Of a stretch of DNA of 64,000 bases, positions 36,509 to 49,100 are shown one piece after another. Source of the DNA: Oscarella lobularis. Its lineage: Eukaryota > Porifera > Homoscleromorpha > Homosclerophorida > Oscarellidae. The position numbers and the translations under genes were made by a program. Every line of letters starts with the position of its first letter. Within the stretch, counting starts at the first letter, position 1. The notes beneath the pieces were generated by a model. The model saw only the letters and a list, made by a program, of their open reading frames with translations, had not been told where the DNA came from and did no database searches. The stretch lies in the NCBI RefSeq assembly GCF_947507565.1, contig NC_089178.1:744001-808000 (forward strand). Direction: 5' to 3'.

Positions 36509-39500
36509 ATGAATAGCATGATCGGAACGAAACGAGCCTCGCTTCGCGACGATCGCGATCGGGGGCCTCCCGGTCCCATCCCGATCAGTCGCAACAACAA
36601 GCGAATGAAAGTCGAGAAGGTGAAACGCGAATCTTGGCGCGATATAGAGAACTAGCGAGGGAAAAAAACGACTTTCAGGTACACCGTCGCTTGGAATTGA
36701 ACGGAGGATCTCACACGCTCGACGTCACTGCCGTTGTGGGAACGGACCCGGATGGGAACGTCACGCGCTGCGTGTGGTATGCTTCGCTTTTTTCCAGTCA
36801 AAAGACCGAGTCGGATCGTCGGGGTTTTTTTTGTTAACAGCGGCTTTGTTCACGACGACGGCTACATGATATGCTGCGATCGATGCGCGTAAGGGAGGGT
36901 CACATGCGGGGGCGTGTGGGCTCTTTGTAATCTCTTCTCCGCGCGAAGCGTATGGCAACACATCGAATGCGTCGGAATTTCGCCGTCACGAGTCCCGGAT
37001 AATTACCTCTGCGACTTCTGCGAGCCGAGACGTCTCGATAATGACCGAGCGATGCAATTGCAACAGCGCAAACTGGAAAGCATGGGCACGTCTAGAACAT
37101 GAGAAAAACGAAATCGATGTATGAAAAGAGTTCTCTTTTTGTAGTGCTGAGTGATTCGGATTCTGAGGGTGATACGGCAGGAAGCAGTCCGCCCGACTTC
37201 AGCAATGCTTTGTGCGAGGGAGTCATACACGATCATCTGTCGAGTACGCTTCTCAGTGCTAGCTTTAACGGACCTGGCAGTCAAGTGAGAAAACGAGCTC
37301 GAAAAGTGAGAATACTTCGGGTAAGCATTTGTGGGGACGAAAAATGTGTAAAGGAAGAAACTGACGTTTTTGTTGGGGTTTTTTAGTCGAGTTCCGTTTC
37401 TCAGAATGAACCCTCGGAGGCGAAGCAGTCTCCTGCACTCGATCCTGTAAAGGTCCAACATGATCCTGTAAAGGTTCAACATGTGGCTCTCAGGGCAATG
37501 TCGATTGATATGCCACGCATCATGCAGAGTATGCAAGGTATGGCTTTCTGCTCCACTCATCCCCCAGGGTTTTTTCTTTACTGTTGGATATAGTTCGACT
37601 TGTTCCAGCAGAAGTTGATGCCAGGTTTGTTGCAGGCAAGGTTTAGTTATCGATTTCATTAGCTTGCGTGTTTAGCGATTCCTACGAGACGATCTCAGTG
37701 AGCAATTATTCTAGCACTGTTGCCCAGTTTGTCGAGCAATGTCTCCAGGTAGTTTTTAGCCTTTCGTATAGTTTCTCTTCATCTCGGTGTGCTTGGTAGA
37801 ATGTTGATCAGCAGAGGCCACCTCAGCCAAGAGCTGTGCCGGATCTGTGCTGCGCACGAAAAGTTTCTCCACAGAGAAAGGCAGATTTTTCTGAGGAACT
37901 CTTGTTTATTGGCTTTTTGATGTAATTCTACTGTAGGGTCTATTTCTCAATCAGGCAGTCACACCAAATGATTTTCTTATTGAATATATTGTACGTGCTC
38001 AGAGTAATTTGCTCAGATGTTCCTTGGTAAGAAGTTGTTTTGTCCAAGGGACGGTTTGTTCTTACCTGTGAACTGGACGCAAAGCCATGGGAAAAGACGT
38101 ATGCAATTTCTAATAGGCTAACGCATTATTGTATGATTTTTCTTAGTCCGTTTCCTTACGGATTGTTGCTCTTATTTGGCAAGAAGTCAATTTGTGTCGA
38201 TGCCAGGTAAAGGCGAAAATAACTGTCCGTTCGAGAGGTCTACTTTTTCTATGTAGGGAAAGAGGGAACATTGCTCGGTTTGTCAGACGCAGCTGCGAGC
38301 CTAATTCCAAGGTAAATGAAGAAATTTATTAAAACAAACACCTGCTGTTTTAAGTTGAAACCTATAGAAGGCGTGCACATAATGTGTATGACGGTACATG
38401 CATCAACATATAGTCAGACTACAGTTGTAATAGGGAAGCGGATACATTTATAGAGAGTAGTGACTCAGGACTGTTTATGCGTTGACTTTCTTACCTAAAA
38501 CTTGATTGACTGACAGATTGCTCCTTTTTTTGTCGACTCTGAACTTCACGTGGGAATCTACGCGTCGCTTCCAATTGAAAAGGACACCGAAGTTACAATT
38601 CCTTTCGACTTTCAATATGAAAATTGGTACGTTGCTGTACCACGCGTTTTGTAGTTCCTATGAGTTGTCTATCATGCTTCGTTTTAGCCCTTTTCCCGTC
38701 GAATGTTCCTGCCAGTCGTCAGGCTGTCCCGTCGCAAAAGCAAACCAGGAGACCAAGGCGAAACTCGCGGCAGATCCGTTGCAAATGATAAGACGCTTAC
38801 GTTTCCCTCGAGAAGAAGAATCAACAACGCGGCAAGAAGGATCCACAGTCAACAAGGGTGCATCTGAACAGCAACAGCTGCAGCAAACGCCTGTTTCAAG
38901 GTTCAGTCTCCGGTTGCTGGATATCTCTAGTTTGGGAGTTGGGATGTTCTTAGTGTGGCACGGAAACTCAACGCGAGCTGGAGCCATTGCATACGGCCTG
39001 GACAGCGTAGGAAACGACGCAAGCCGACGAATGAGGGGACTGCGTTGCCGTCGAAGAAAGAGGTATGACTTCTTTTTTATTGGTTCTGTTTTTCGAATTG
39101 GTGTGCAGGGTGACGGAGATTCAGACGATAAGGAGATGAATCAGATGGACGGGAGCGAGCCAGAGAAGAAAAAGGTGGAATGGAGTTAGGGGAGGAGTTT
39201 GGCCGAGGGTATTATATTTAACTTCTCTCAGATTCTGAGCAGAGAAGAGCGCAAGATTGAAGCGATTATGAAGGTGCGAGATGAACGAGGTAAAATTAGG
39301 GTTGTTGGTCACGAATCTTATTCAAGGCGTTTGAGCGAATGGAGAGGAGTCAGAAAAGAAAAAGACCAGAATCTCAACCAATGTAAACATCGATTATCGG
39401 ACTTGTTATTTTTTGTGTAACTTTTTTGCTGACAGGAAGAGCGGATGTACATCACCGCCTGATGTAAGGATTTGATGCTGGAAGCGTACACTGCATGCAT

Positions 39501-41151
39501 CAAAACTAATGGCTATTGGTTTCTTTAGACGGATGACCGGAAAGGCGACAGATCGTATCGAGGAAGGTAAGACTTGCAACTTTTTTTCTGCGCGCGTCAT
39601 CGAAGTCCTCTTCCTATTCTTCTTTGACCTCTCTTCGACGCCTCGTAGAGTTTAGACTTGCCTCCTTATAACTTAAGAATTCCCCTCAACAGCGTCATAG
39701 AGGAGTGTCACTTTACCTACTCAAGTAAGTGGAATTCTTCTTTTTATAGGAGAGCGTCTATCGTGGGCAAAAGAAAGCCGGGAAGAAGAAAGTTTAGGGG
39801 GTCATCTGGAGCCGGAGCTACGTCTGATTGCCTTTCTCCGGACAGCAATAGCAATCTGACGGCGACTCCACCTCTGACGCCGCAAATTGACGTTGTCTCG
39901 CCAATGATACCTCCTGCTGCGACGACGCTTCTGATGTCTTCCTCGTCGCGACTGCCACGGAAGAAGTACATTCTAAATGAGTGGCGAGAAAGTCAAGAGC
40001 GCATGGTGCAGCCGCAACAACTACAACAGCAACACCAACGGCAACAGCAAACACAAGCCGCGCTCCGGACGACGTTTGAAGGCATCTTCTCAGTCAAGAA
40101 AGAAATTTCGGATCAGCTACCGCTTGAGGAAACGCCGCGAAAAGAAGTAGCGTCATCTCTTCCGTTGCAGTCGTTCCCACCGCCCTCTCACTCGCCTCAA
40201 ACCCCGGTGAGGCTTCTGTGCGGTAAGAAACGATGGCTTCGAATGGCGCAAATGTCAGATTCGAATTGCGCCGACGGAGCGTCACAAGCTTCGTCGCCGC
40301 CTTTGCCTCCACCCTCTTCTCTTCCTCCTCAGCCGCCGCTACCGACGGCGGCACCACCGACAACGCCGCCGACGACGACGACGCCACCACCGCCACCGAC
40401 GTCGCCACCGTCGCCACCACCGCCACCGGCGTCGCCGCCACCACCACCGCTTCCTCCGCCGCCTCCGCCGCCGCCGCCGCCTCCCCCTCCCGAGAGCTTC
40501 GAAAAGGAGACTCCCGCTGGAAAAGGCGGAAAGAAAAAGGTTTCGTTACTGGAGTATCGGAGTCGTAAGAAAGAGTCGTCTGCACAATCTTCGCCTACAA
40601 AAGCGGAGCATTCCGGCGCCGTCTATTCGGCGTTTGGATTGACGTACGAGGAGCCAAAATTTGCCACAACGATCCCGTTGACTTTCTCTACCGCTGCGCC
40701 TGTTGTCAAGACGGAGACGAAAAATCATTTGGAAGAAAGCGGACGAGAGGAGCAAGCGCCTCTAATTGAGCCGGTGACACCAGACGGCGAAGGAAGTCGA
40801 GCATCGGGACCGGAAAGTGTCTCTCCTCGAGAAACGGACGGAGCTCAATGGGAAGACGGCGGCGGCAATCGTCACGAGCTTGCGGCGACGGCTGACGATT
40901 CAGACCAAATGCAACGGGTCCTTCATTGGTCAGCAACGGCCATCGCTGAGTCGGGATTGTCATCATTTGGGTTGCATCAACATCAGAACTTGTCGTCTGT
41001 TTCGGTGGTTCCTAATTCATCTGTTACCGTTTCTGATGGGTGGAAGAAGTCGTCGGTGCCTGCCGGTGCTGTCGTTCGAACGTACCTTTTGCCATCCAGT
41101 ACTCAGTCTGGTCCTGGTTCTGGATCTGGTTCTAGTGCTCATAATCAGTAG
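36509..41151 (+). CDS. KMT2E: KMT2E/SETD5-type PHD-SET chromatin protein
   Basis: One PHD finger: RCVCGFVHDDGYMICCDRC, AVWQHIECVGISP, YLCDFCEPR, with the full Cys4-His-Cys3 set. The SET domain is spread over small exons: PPFPYGLLLLFGKKSICVDA-type residues near 38150-38210, RGNIARFVRRSCEPNSK, ELHVGIYASLPIEKDTEVTI and PFDFQYEN, then a short post-SET Cys cluster (VECSCQSSGCPV). The RRSC in place of the catalytic NHSC motif is what human KMT2E and SETD5 have, so this is probably a chromatin reader or scaffold rather than an active lysine methyltransferase. Family C-terminal motifs are also present: KKYILNEWRESQE, GKKRWLRMAQ and KKKVSLLEYRSRKK. A long proline run (40315-40495) and Gln-rich tracts follow the family trend. 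TAG is at 41149-41151. Whether it is the single pre-duplication ancestor of KMT2E and SETD5 needs a tree. Confidence 0.85.
37441..37482 (+). repeat. Duplicated DPVKVQH coding unit
   Basis: A 21-base unit (gatcctgtaaaggtccaacat) is repeated in tandem in frame, encoding DPVKVQH twice in the linker between the PHD and SET regions. Confidence 0.75.
40315..40495 (+). repeat. Proline-codon low-complexity tract in KMT2E
   Basis: CCG/CCA/CCT-rich triplet tract encoding a proline-rich linker with long runs of Pro before the KKKVSLLEY motif. The opposite strand and another frame also stay open here (Ala/Thr/Val runs), which is composition, not genes. Confidence 0.85.
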
Positions 41152-41462
41152 GGTTTACCCGGTGTTGTTCGTATAAAGGTAGCTGTGTAAATACTAAAGT
41201 CAGTGTGCTGTGATGTAAATATGCAAGCAGCCCGTCCACGGCTAGCCCCACGGCTATATGGTCTTCGCTTGTGTCGATGTCTAGCGCGCGCCAACCACCC
41301 CGGGCAGCAAGCAGCACTCTGAGCTGGGCACTGGGCGGCACTTCCACGTGTGTCTCGTGAGCCCGGTAAATTTGCTGTGATTGTGGCGCGACTCTCCTCT
41401 CCTCCAACGCAGCGCTGTAGCTTTTTTCTGTTTTTTTGTGGGCTGCTTTCCGTGACAGATCA

Positions 41463-41473
41463 GCGCCTGCGCA
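41463..41473. promoter_or_regulatory. NRF1-like motif upstream of kinase copy A
   Basis: gcgcctgcgca about 33 bases upstream of the ATG. An equivalent GCGC-N-TGCGC motif sits upstream of copy B and of the relic copy. Confidence 0.4.
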
Positions 41474-41505
41474 AGAACGGCATCTCTTTGATCTCTGCTT
41501 TGACG

Positions 41506-44500
41506 ATGGATTCTGCTGGTATATTGACTTTTTCTGGGGAAATTATCATCTCTGAACTGTTTCTAGCATTTCTTACTGCTGTTGAAGACGGAAACATGGA
41601 AAAAATTTGCAAATTCGTGTCGAAAGAGCCGATAAAATGGAAAAGTGTGGTAGACAAGGTATGTTTGCCATTGGCAGCAACATCGCGATTCAGATTGAGA
41701 CGAATTGCGGAGTTTTCCATCGATCTCCTTTTCTGCAATATAATCAAAGATTCTATTTGTTTTAGAATGGCCTCTATGCAATATTTCTTGCTATTTGGAA
41801 AAAGTACTTGGAGATAGTAGAATATTTTCTTTCAAAGGAATGGGACATTGAAAGTCGAGTTGACAAGGTATCGTAGCGTTTTTTCTAAATAGTCAAAGAG
41901 TTGTTTAGTTTTATGATAGAACGGGCACACGGGTTTTCTTTGCGCTGCTTTTTTTGGATTTGGTAAAGGAGTCGATTTATTTGTAGAAAGAGGTTGCAAC
42001 ATTCACGCAAAAAACGACGTGAGTATTGTTGCATTTTTATAATTGTTAGTGAGATCGGCTTGCTGTTGGCAGCTTGGCAGTGGAGTTCTGGCTATGGCGT
42101 GTTTTGGGGGTCACCTTGCAGTGGTAAAGAAACTGATTGAAATGGGATTCTCTGTCAACGAGACTCATCAGGTAGAATTCTCGTCTTTGTTTTTCTACTA
42201 GTAATTTTATTTGCGTGATTTAGAATGGCTGTATATCATTGCATTGCGCATGCGATCGTGGCCATGTTTCAATTGCGGCATATCTAATTGAGATTGGAGC
42301 TAACATTGAAGCTGAAAATAAAGTTCTTGAATCTAACTTGACTTAGATGGAGCGTCTACCTACGTGTGTTTTCATTGTCTAGTTTGGATATACGCCTTTT
42401 CTTGTGGCTTGTAATTGCCAACGCATGGGCGTGATTGATCTATTGATATCCAAAGGATGCAATGTTTATGCCAAGAGCAGAGTTAAGTGTTTTGATTTGT
42501 GTTTCAGGATCAACATTTGTGTATGTGTGTAGCGAGGCGATGGAGCCTTGGCTATGGCAAGTTGGAGAGGAAACGTCCAGCTTGCTGAGAAATTAATTCA
42601 ACTTGGATTGAATGTTGATGAAGCCGAACGCGTAGGTGATAACTGAATCAGTGTCCTTAGCACTTGATTGATTAATTTAGGATGGCTACACTTCTTTGCA
42701 CTGGGCGTGTGACAAAGGGCATCTTGAAGTAGCGGAATTTCTTATTAGAAATGGCGCTAAGCTTGAAGCTGAGAGCGAGGTAGCTTCTCTGTTTTAATTT
42801 GTCTTTCTTATTAGACCTTCACTCTAGTGATAGCTGTTTTTTTATTGTTGCTTCATTATCCAGTTTTCTTTATGACTTTGTAGAATGGAAAAACACCAGT
42901 ATGTTCCGCAATGAGTGGCAATGTCGATTTGCTAGATATGTTAATATCAAAGGGATGTGACGTTCAAGCTAAGAATAAGGAAGTTATTTCTAACGTAAAG
43001 GCTTCGCTCTTTACTGGGAATTTTTTTGCAGTGGGGTCTAGGCCTTTTGGCAATTTCTATTTTAAATGGCCAAGTGAAAATGGCAAAGAAACTTCTTGAA
43101 ATGGGATTTTTGCTATCTGAAACGGACTGCGTATTGAGTATTTGTTTTCTTGTGTGCCGCAGTATCAGTATCCTTGATTTAGTTTGGACGTTCATCACTT
43201 CATTGGGCGGCGATATATGATAGGAAGGAAGTTGCTGAAGTTTTAATTGAAAGAGGCGCCAATGTTGAGGCTCAGGACAAGGTTGGTTTATATAAACTTT
43301 AGGCAGTGTTACAGTATGAAATTCGTAGTGGGGAAGAACGCCCTTTCTTCAAGCTATTCGTCATGGGCAGGATGAATTTGCTAATTTTCTTTTAAGCAAG
43401 GGTTGCAATGTTCACGCCATTGATCGTGTAAGAATATGACATTTTCATTTGTCCATTGTATTTTGCAATAGGAAGGCCACGGCGCACTGGCATTGGCTTG
43501 TACTGCAAAACATCACGATACGGCAGAATGGCTACTTTCAAAGTTCAGTGACCAGGTTCTTTATGTTGTTCGTCTTTGTCTTTATATCATGCGTGGATTG
43601 TCCATTTGACAATTTTCATTAGGATCTAAATTCGGTTCTTCACTTGGCAGCGCAAAGTGATGCTGGCAGAATAGTCGGTTTATTAATTTCTAAAGGCGCG
43701 AATCGCGAAGCTGAAGACGAGGTATGGCGAGCCGCGTCGGCTGCTACTTTATTTTTATTTTTAAGTGATTTCTTTTAGTGGGGCTGCACCCCTCTTCTGA
43801 CTGCCATTGAGTTTGGCAGTGACAACGTCATTGATTTGCTAGTGACTGAAGGCTGCAATATGCATGCAAAAACGAAGAGAGGAGAAAGCGTTTTGGATGT
43901 GGCGATCATTGGGGGACGACTGGATCTATTTCATCGTTTTGTAAAAGCTGGCATGAAAGCCACGCAACTGTCGTCTGTAAATCAACGTGTGAAGATCAAG
44001 TTTATGTGAGATTACTTAGATGTCATTTAGGAAAGTCGTCGATTTTTGCAACAAGCGGCGGCCAGTGGAAGCGAAGAAGCTGTTCAATGTCTAAAAGAGG
44101 TCGATTGAGTTTATGATTGCGATTTAATAAGATTTATAATTTTTATCAGATTACTATTCTTCAAGTTTGTGAAGATCCATTGAACTGGGTCTCTCCTCAG
44201 GAATGCTATCATGAAACAAACCCGTTTTTGTTTGAATAAAGTTTTTTATAGGAAAGAGAGGAGATGCAAAAGGAAATCGATCAGCTTAAACGGGGCGCTT
44301 CTTCTCCTGCAAGCTCCGAATCGGAGGATCGCTCTAGAGTTCTTTCTCAAGTATAAATCTTCTCTAAGTTGAAAAGAACTGTTTTTGTTAAACAGTTTGT
44401 AGAAAAATGAATTGCGCCAACTTTTGGAAGAAACATTTCAGGCGTTGTCTGGAAAAGAAGTAGAATTGGAGCGCTTGGAGAATACGGTTAAAGAAAAAGA

Positions 44501-45870
44501 AGCTGACCACGAGACACTTTACGGTTAGTGAATGCATTATAGTCATCGCGTTTAGGGACGGCTGATTCTTGATAATAGCAAAACTGCAAAGCGAGGCAGA
44601 GAAGCAGCAGATGGAGCTTGATGCTAAAGATGGCGAACTTGGTAGGCAGTTAATTGCGTACTTGTGGGTCCTACGTTTGAATCTTGCGAAGCACAATTGA
44701 GAGCCACTGCTCAAGAGAAAGACGTTCAGATTGAGGAGGCGAGAAAAGAGATAAATTCTGTCGGACTCGCTCACGGTAGCCTATGCAAGCACGTTTTTTA
44801 ATGATGAGGTTTATTTACGCGTGATCCTATTTTGTAGCAAATTTATCTGATCGTTACGAGGAGACCGTAGCCGAGCTAAGAGCCGTTACCGAAGAGAAAG
44901 CAGAGAAAGACAAGCAGCTGAAAAAGGCAAAAGAGCACGAAGATCTTCTCCAAATATCCGTCGCAGACATCAGAATGACAGACATTAGGCTCGGAGGAGG
45001 AGCTTACGGAGGTGATAATAAACTGGATCAGAAAATAATCGAGTATGCGTTATTTAGAAGTGAGAGTTGGCTTCTGGGGTGGAAGTCCCGTGGCTGTCAA
45101 GATTTTTCGCGAGTGCCTCAACAGCGACTACTATCTTCGTCTTTTTCGTCAAGAGATCTCCGTCTGCAGTCGGGCTCGTCATCCCAACGTCGTTTCCCTA
45201 TACGGCGTAACGACGAAGAACGGCGTTCCACTTCGAATCATTAGCGAGCTTCTCGAAGGCTCGCTTTCTGACGTCATCAAGGCAGCTCTTCGTTCCCAAT
45301 GCCTTCTTTCGCTACGAGAGCGCATTGATCTGGCATCGGGAGTCACCGCTGGAATTGCGTATCTCCACGGACTCGGTCCAGACGGTGTTTTGCACGGCGA
45401 TAATTCGCTCTTCCAACGTCGTCGTCACTTCACTAATGGAAGCTAAAATCTGCGATTTGGGCGCCTTTCGATTCGCCGAAGTGTCCCTCTCCGCCGGACC
45501 GTGCAGTCCCGAGTATGTGGCTCCCGAACGAAGCTCGGAGAATCGTCAGCGTAATACGAAGATGGCCGACGTGTGTAGTCTTGGAGTGACTGTCGTTGAA
45601 TTGATGACCGGTGAGCAGCCTGTGGCCAGTGATCGGTTCGAACAGGCTTCCAACGTCGGTCATCTGGTCGTGAAAAAAATGTGTCGTCAAATGATTAGCC
45701 TCGATCCGAGTAAGAGGCCACGTGCAGTCGAGTGTTTGGCTCAATTGGAACACATCCAACACTCGGACGAATATAATGAGTGTTGGCCAAAGAGAATGGT
45801 GAAGGGTAAGTTTCATGGAGAGGGGCAGGTGAGTCTCGTGGTGATGCCTTGGCAGCAGCGTCACATGTAG
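41506..45870 (+). CDS. Ankyrin-repeat/coiled-coil/TKL-like kinase, copy A (frameshifted in kinase)
   Basis: Exon 1 codes only MDSA plus one base; then AFLTAVEDGNMEKICKFVSK starts a series of about 14 ankyrin units, nearly one per exon, each exon starting NGxTxLH or equivalent and ending at the repeat boundary. A coiled-coil linker follows (REEMQKEIDQLKRG, KEVELERLENTVKEKEADHE). The kinase begins LGGGAYGEVRVGFWGGSPVAVK (glycine loop and beta-3 Lys), with ICDLGAFR (DFG changed to DLG) and PEYVAPE (APE). In the catalytic loop copy A reads ggcgataattcgctc where copy B reads ggcgacattcgctcg: one extra base at about 45401-45404 puts HGD out of frame with the remaining SSNVVVTSLMEAKICDLG. The conceptual product is therefore truncated in the kinase unless this is an assembly error. 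TAG is at 45868-45870. Confidence 0.75.
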
Positions 45871-46128
45871 GAAGGACTTTAACGTTTGTCTTATAATTTT
45901 ATTTTGTTTTGCTATCGCTTTTATTGTGACGGGGTGGTATTTTTGTATGCTATTGGTTTTAGTTAATCCCGTTGCTTTTATATACTTTTAGAAGCTCTGA
46001 ATCAATCGCTCGATGTTTTTTATTATCATATTTGTATTTTTGAATGTTGATGCTTGTTACATTTGTTATATCAGTACCGGTATGTGTAATAATACTGTAG
46101 TCAACCCTGCGCGTGCGCATTTGAGTAA
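45871..46128. other. Intergenic region between kinase copies A and B
   Basis: AT-rich with several tttta/ttttat runs. The NRF1-like tgcgcgtgcgca lies at 46108-46119, ten bases before the copy B ATG. Confidence 0.5.
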
Positions 46129-49100
46129 ATGGATTCTTCTGGTATCGTGGCTTCTTCTGGTGGAATTCTTCTTCTCTAGATTGTTTCTAGGATTTATGGT
46201 CGCTGTTAAAGGCGGAAACATGAGAAAGATTCGCGAATTCGTCTCGAAGAAGCCGAAAGAATGGAAAAGTGTGGTAGACGAGGTATGTGTTTGCCATTGG
46301 CGGCGACAACATCGTGATTGCATCGCGGAAGTGATTCATGTACTTTTTTAAGCGAAAGAAGCGCATTGCGGAGCTTTCGATCGATGTCCTTTTCTGCAGT
46401 TCATCGACGATTCTGTTTGTTATAGAATGGCCTCTATGCAATTGCTGTCGCTATTTGGAAAAGATATTTGGGGGTTATAGAATATTTTCTTTCAATGGGA
46501 TGGGGCATTGAAAGTCGAGTTGACAAGGTACAGTAGCACTCCTTGAAAATATTCAGAAGAGTTTTTGAGTTTTGTGATAGAGTGGATCAACGGGTTTCCT
46601 TTATGCTGTTTATTTTGGATTTGTAAAAGGAGTCAATTTATTTGTTGAGAGAGGTTGCAACATTGAAGCAAAGAACGACGTGAGTGTTGCTGCACTTCCA
46701 CACTTGTTAGTTTGACTCACTTACTGTTGGCAGAAAGGCAATGGAGCTCTGGCATTGGCGTGTTTGGGAGGTCATGTTACACTGGCGAAGAAACTGATTA
46801 AAATGGGATTGTCTGTGAATGAAACTCATCAAGTAGAATTCTAGAATGTTATCGTTTTTACTAATAATTTATTGTTGTGATTTAGAATGACTATATAGCA
46901 CTGCATTCCGCATCTTCTCGGGGTCATGTTGCAATTGCAGCATATCTAATTGAGAATGGCGCTAATATTGAAGCTGAAACTAAAGTTCTTTACTCTAGGT
47001 TTAATTAGTTGGAGCATCTAAATACTTATGTTGTCATTGTTTAGCTTGGATACACGCCTTTTCTTGTGGCTTGTGACTGTAAACGCGTGGGCATGGTTGA
47101 TCTATTGACATCCAAAGAATGCAATATTTATGCCAAGAGCAAAGTAAGTGGTTTGATTTGTGTTTCATTGTCAGCATTTGGGCATGTTTGTAGCAAGGTG
47201 ATGGAGCCTTCGCAATGGCAAGTTGGAATGGAGACGTCGAACTCGCTGAGAAATTAATTCAACTTGGATTGGATGTCAATGAATCTCAAAGCGTAGGCAA
47301 TCACTGAATGAGTGTCTGTAGCACTAGATGAATTATTTAATGTAGGATGGCTACACTTCCCTGCACTGGGCGTGCAACAAAGGGCATCTTAAACTAGCAG
47401 AATTTCTTATTAGAAACGGTGCCAAGCTTGAAGTTAAGAGTGAGGTAGTCGTGGTTCTTATGTCCATTCATTTATTAAAATTGCTTACGTTTCTGTACAG
47501 CTTGGAGATACGCCTTTTCTTGTGGCTTGCAATTATCAACGCGTGGGCGTGGTTGATCTATTGATATCTAAAAGATGCAATATTTATGCCAAGAGAAAAG
47601 TAAGTGATTTGATTTGTGTTTGATTGTAAACATTTGTATATGTGTGTAGCGAGGTGATGGAGCCTTGGCAATGGCAAGTTGGATTGGAAACGTCGAACTT
47701 GCTGGGAAATTAATTCGACTTGGATTGGATGTCAACGAAACTCAAGCGGTAGGTGGTCAAAGAAATTATCAGTGTCTGTAGTGCTTGATTGATTGATTAT
47801 TCAGTTTGGCTACACTTCCTTGCACTGGGCAGCTCAACACGGGCATCTTGAATTAGCGGAATTTCTTATTAGAAATGGCGCCAATGTTGAAGTTCAGAGC
47901 GAGGTATCTTCTGTGTTTTAATTCATTCTGTCAAAGTTTTTTAGTAGTCTTTTCTACTGTCTTTGCATCATCAAGTTTTCTTCTGACGTTGTAGGACGGA
48001 CGGACGCCAATTTTATGTTCTGCGGCGAGCGACAATATCAATTTGCTGTATATGTTCATATCAAAAGGATGTGACGTTCAAGCAAAGAATAAGGAAGTTA
48101 TTTTTAGCGCGAGAGCTTCGTTCTTTACTGGGATTTTTACAGTGGGGTCGAGGCATGTTGGGATCAGCTAGTGTTTATGGCCAAGTTGAAATGACGAAGA
48201 AACTTCTTGAAATGGAATTCTTGCTATCTGAAACGGACTACGTATTGAGTAGATGTTTTCTTGGGTGCAGCAGTATCAATAGTTTTGATTTAGTTTCGAC
48301 GTACGTCACTTCATTGGGCGGCAATGTATGATAGAAAGGAAGTTGCTGAAGTTTTAATTGAAAGAGGAGCCAATGTTGAGGCTCAAGACAAGGTCAGTTT
48401 CATATATAAAGTTTGGCAGTGCTATGATTGAACTTTATAGTGGGGGAGAACGCCCTTTCATAACGCTGTTTGTTATGGGCACAATGAATTTGCTAAGTTC
48501 CTTCTGAACAAGGGTTGCAATGTTTGCTCAATTGATCATGTAAGAGTATGACATTTTCACTTGTTAATTAATATTGTAACACTTCTATTTCTCAATAGGA
48601 AGGCCACGGCGCCTTGGCATTGGCTTGTATTGCAAAACATCGTAATACAGCAGAATGGCTACTTTCAAAGTTCAGTGACCAGGTTCTTCAAGTTGTTCAT
48701 CTTAATATTACGTGAATTGTCCAATTGACATTTGCATTAGGATTTAAATTCGGTTCTTCACTTGGCAGCCCAAACTGATGCTGACAGAATAGTTGGTTTA
48801 CTAATTTCCAACGGCGCCCATATTGAAGCTCAAGATGAGGTATGGCGTCTGTTGTTGCTTTATTATTATTATTATTATTGAATGTTTTTTTGTAGTGGGG
48901 CTGCACTCCTCTTTTGACTGCCGTTGAGTTTGGAAGTGACAACGTCATTGATTTGCTAGTGAATGAAAGCTGCAATATGTATGCACAAACGAAGAAAGGA
49001 GAATGCGTTCTGGATGTGTCGATCATGGGAGGACGACTCGATCTATTTCATCGTTTTGTAAAAGCTGGCATGAAAGCCACGCAACTGTCGCCTGTAAATC

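Noticed and set aside
40233-40585. Alternative frames rich in Ala/Thr/Val on both strands
   Set aside because: Shadows of the proline-codon tract in the KMT2E-type gene; the Pro frame is continuous with KKKVSLLEY.
45325-45446. Micro-intron rescuing the kinase copy A frame
   Set aside because: No GT-AG pair of reasonable size lies around 45395-45410 that would restore the frame without deleting the catalytic loop.
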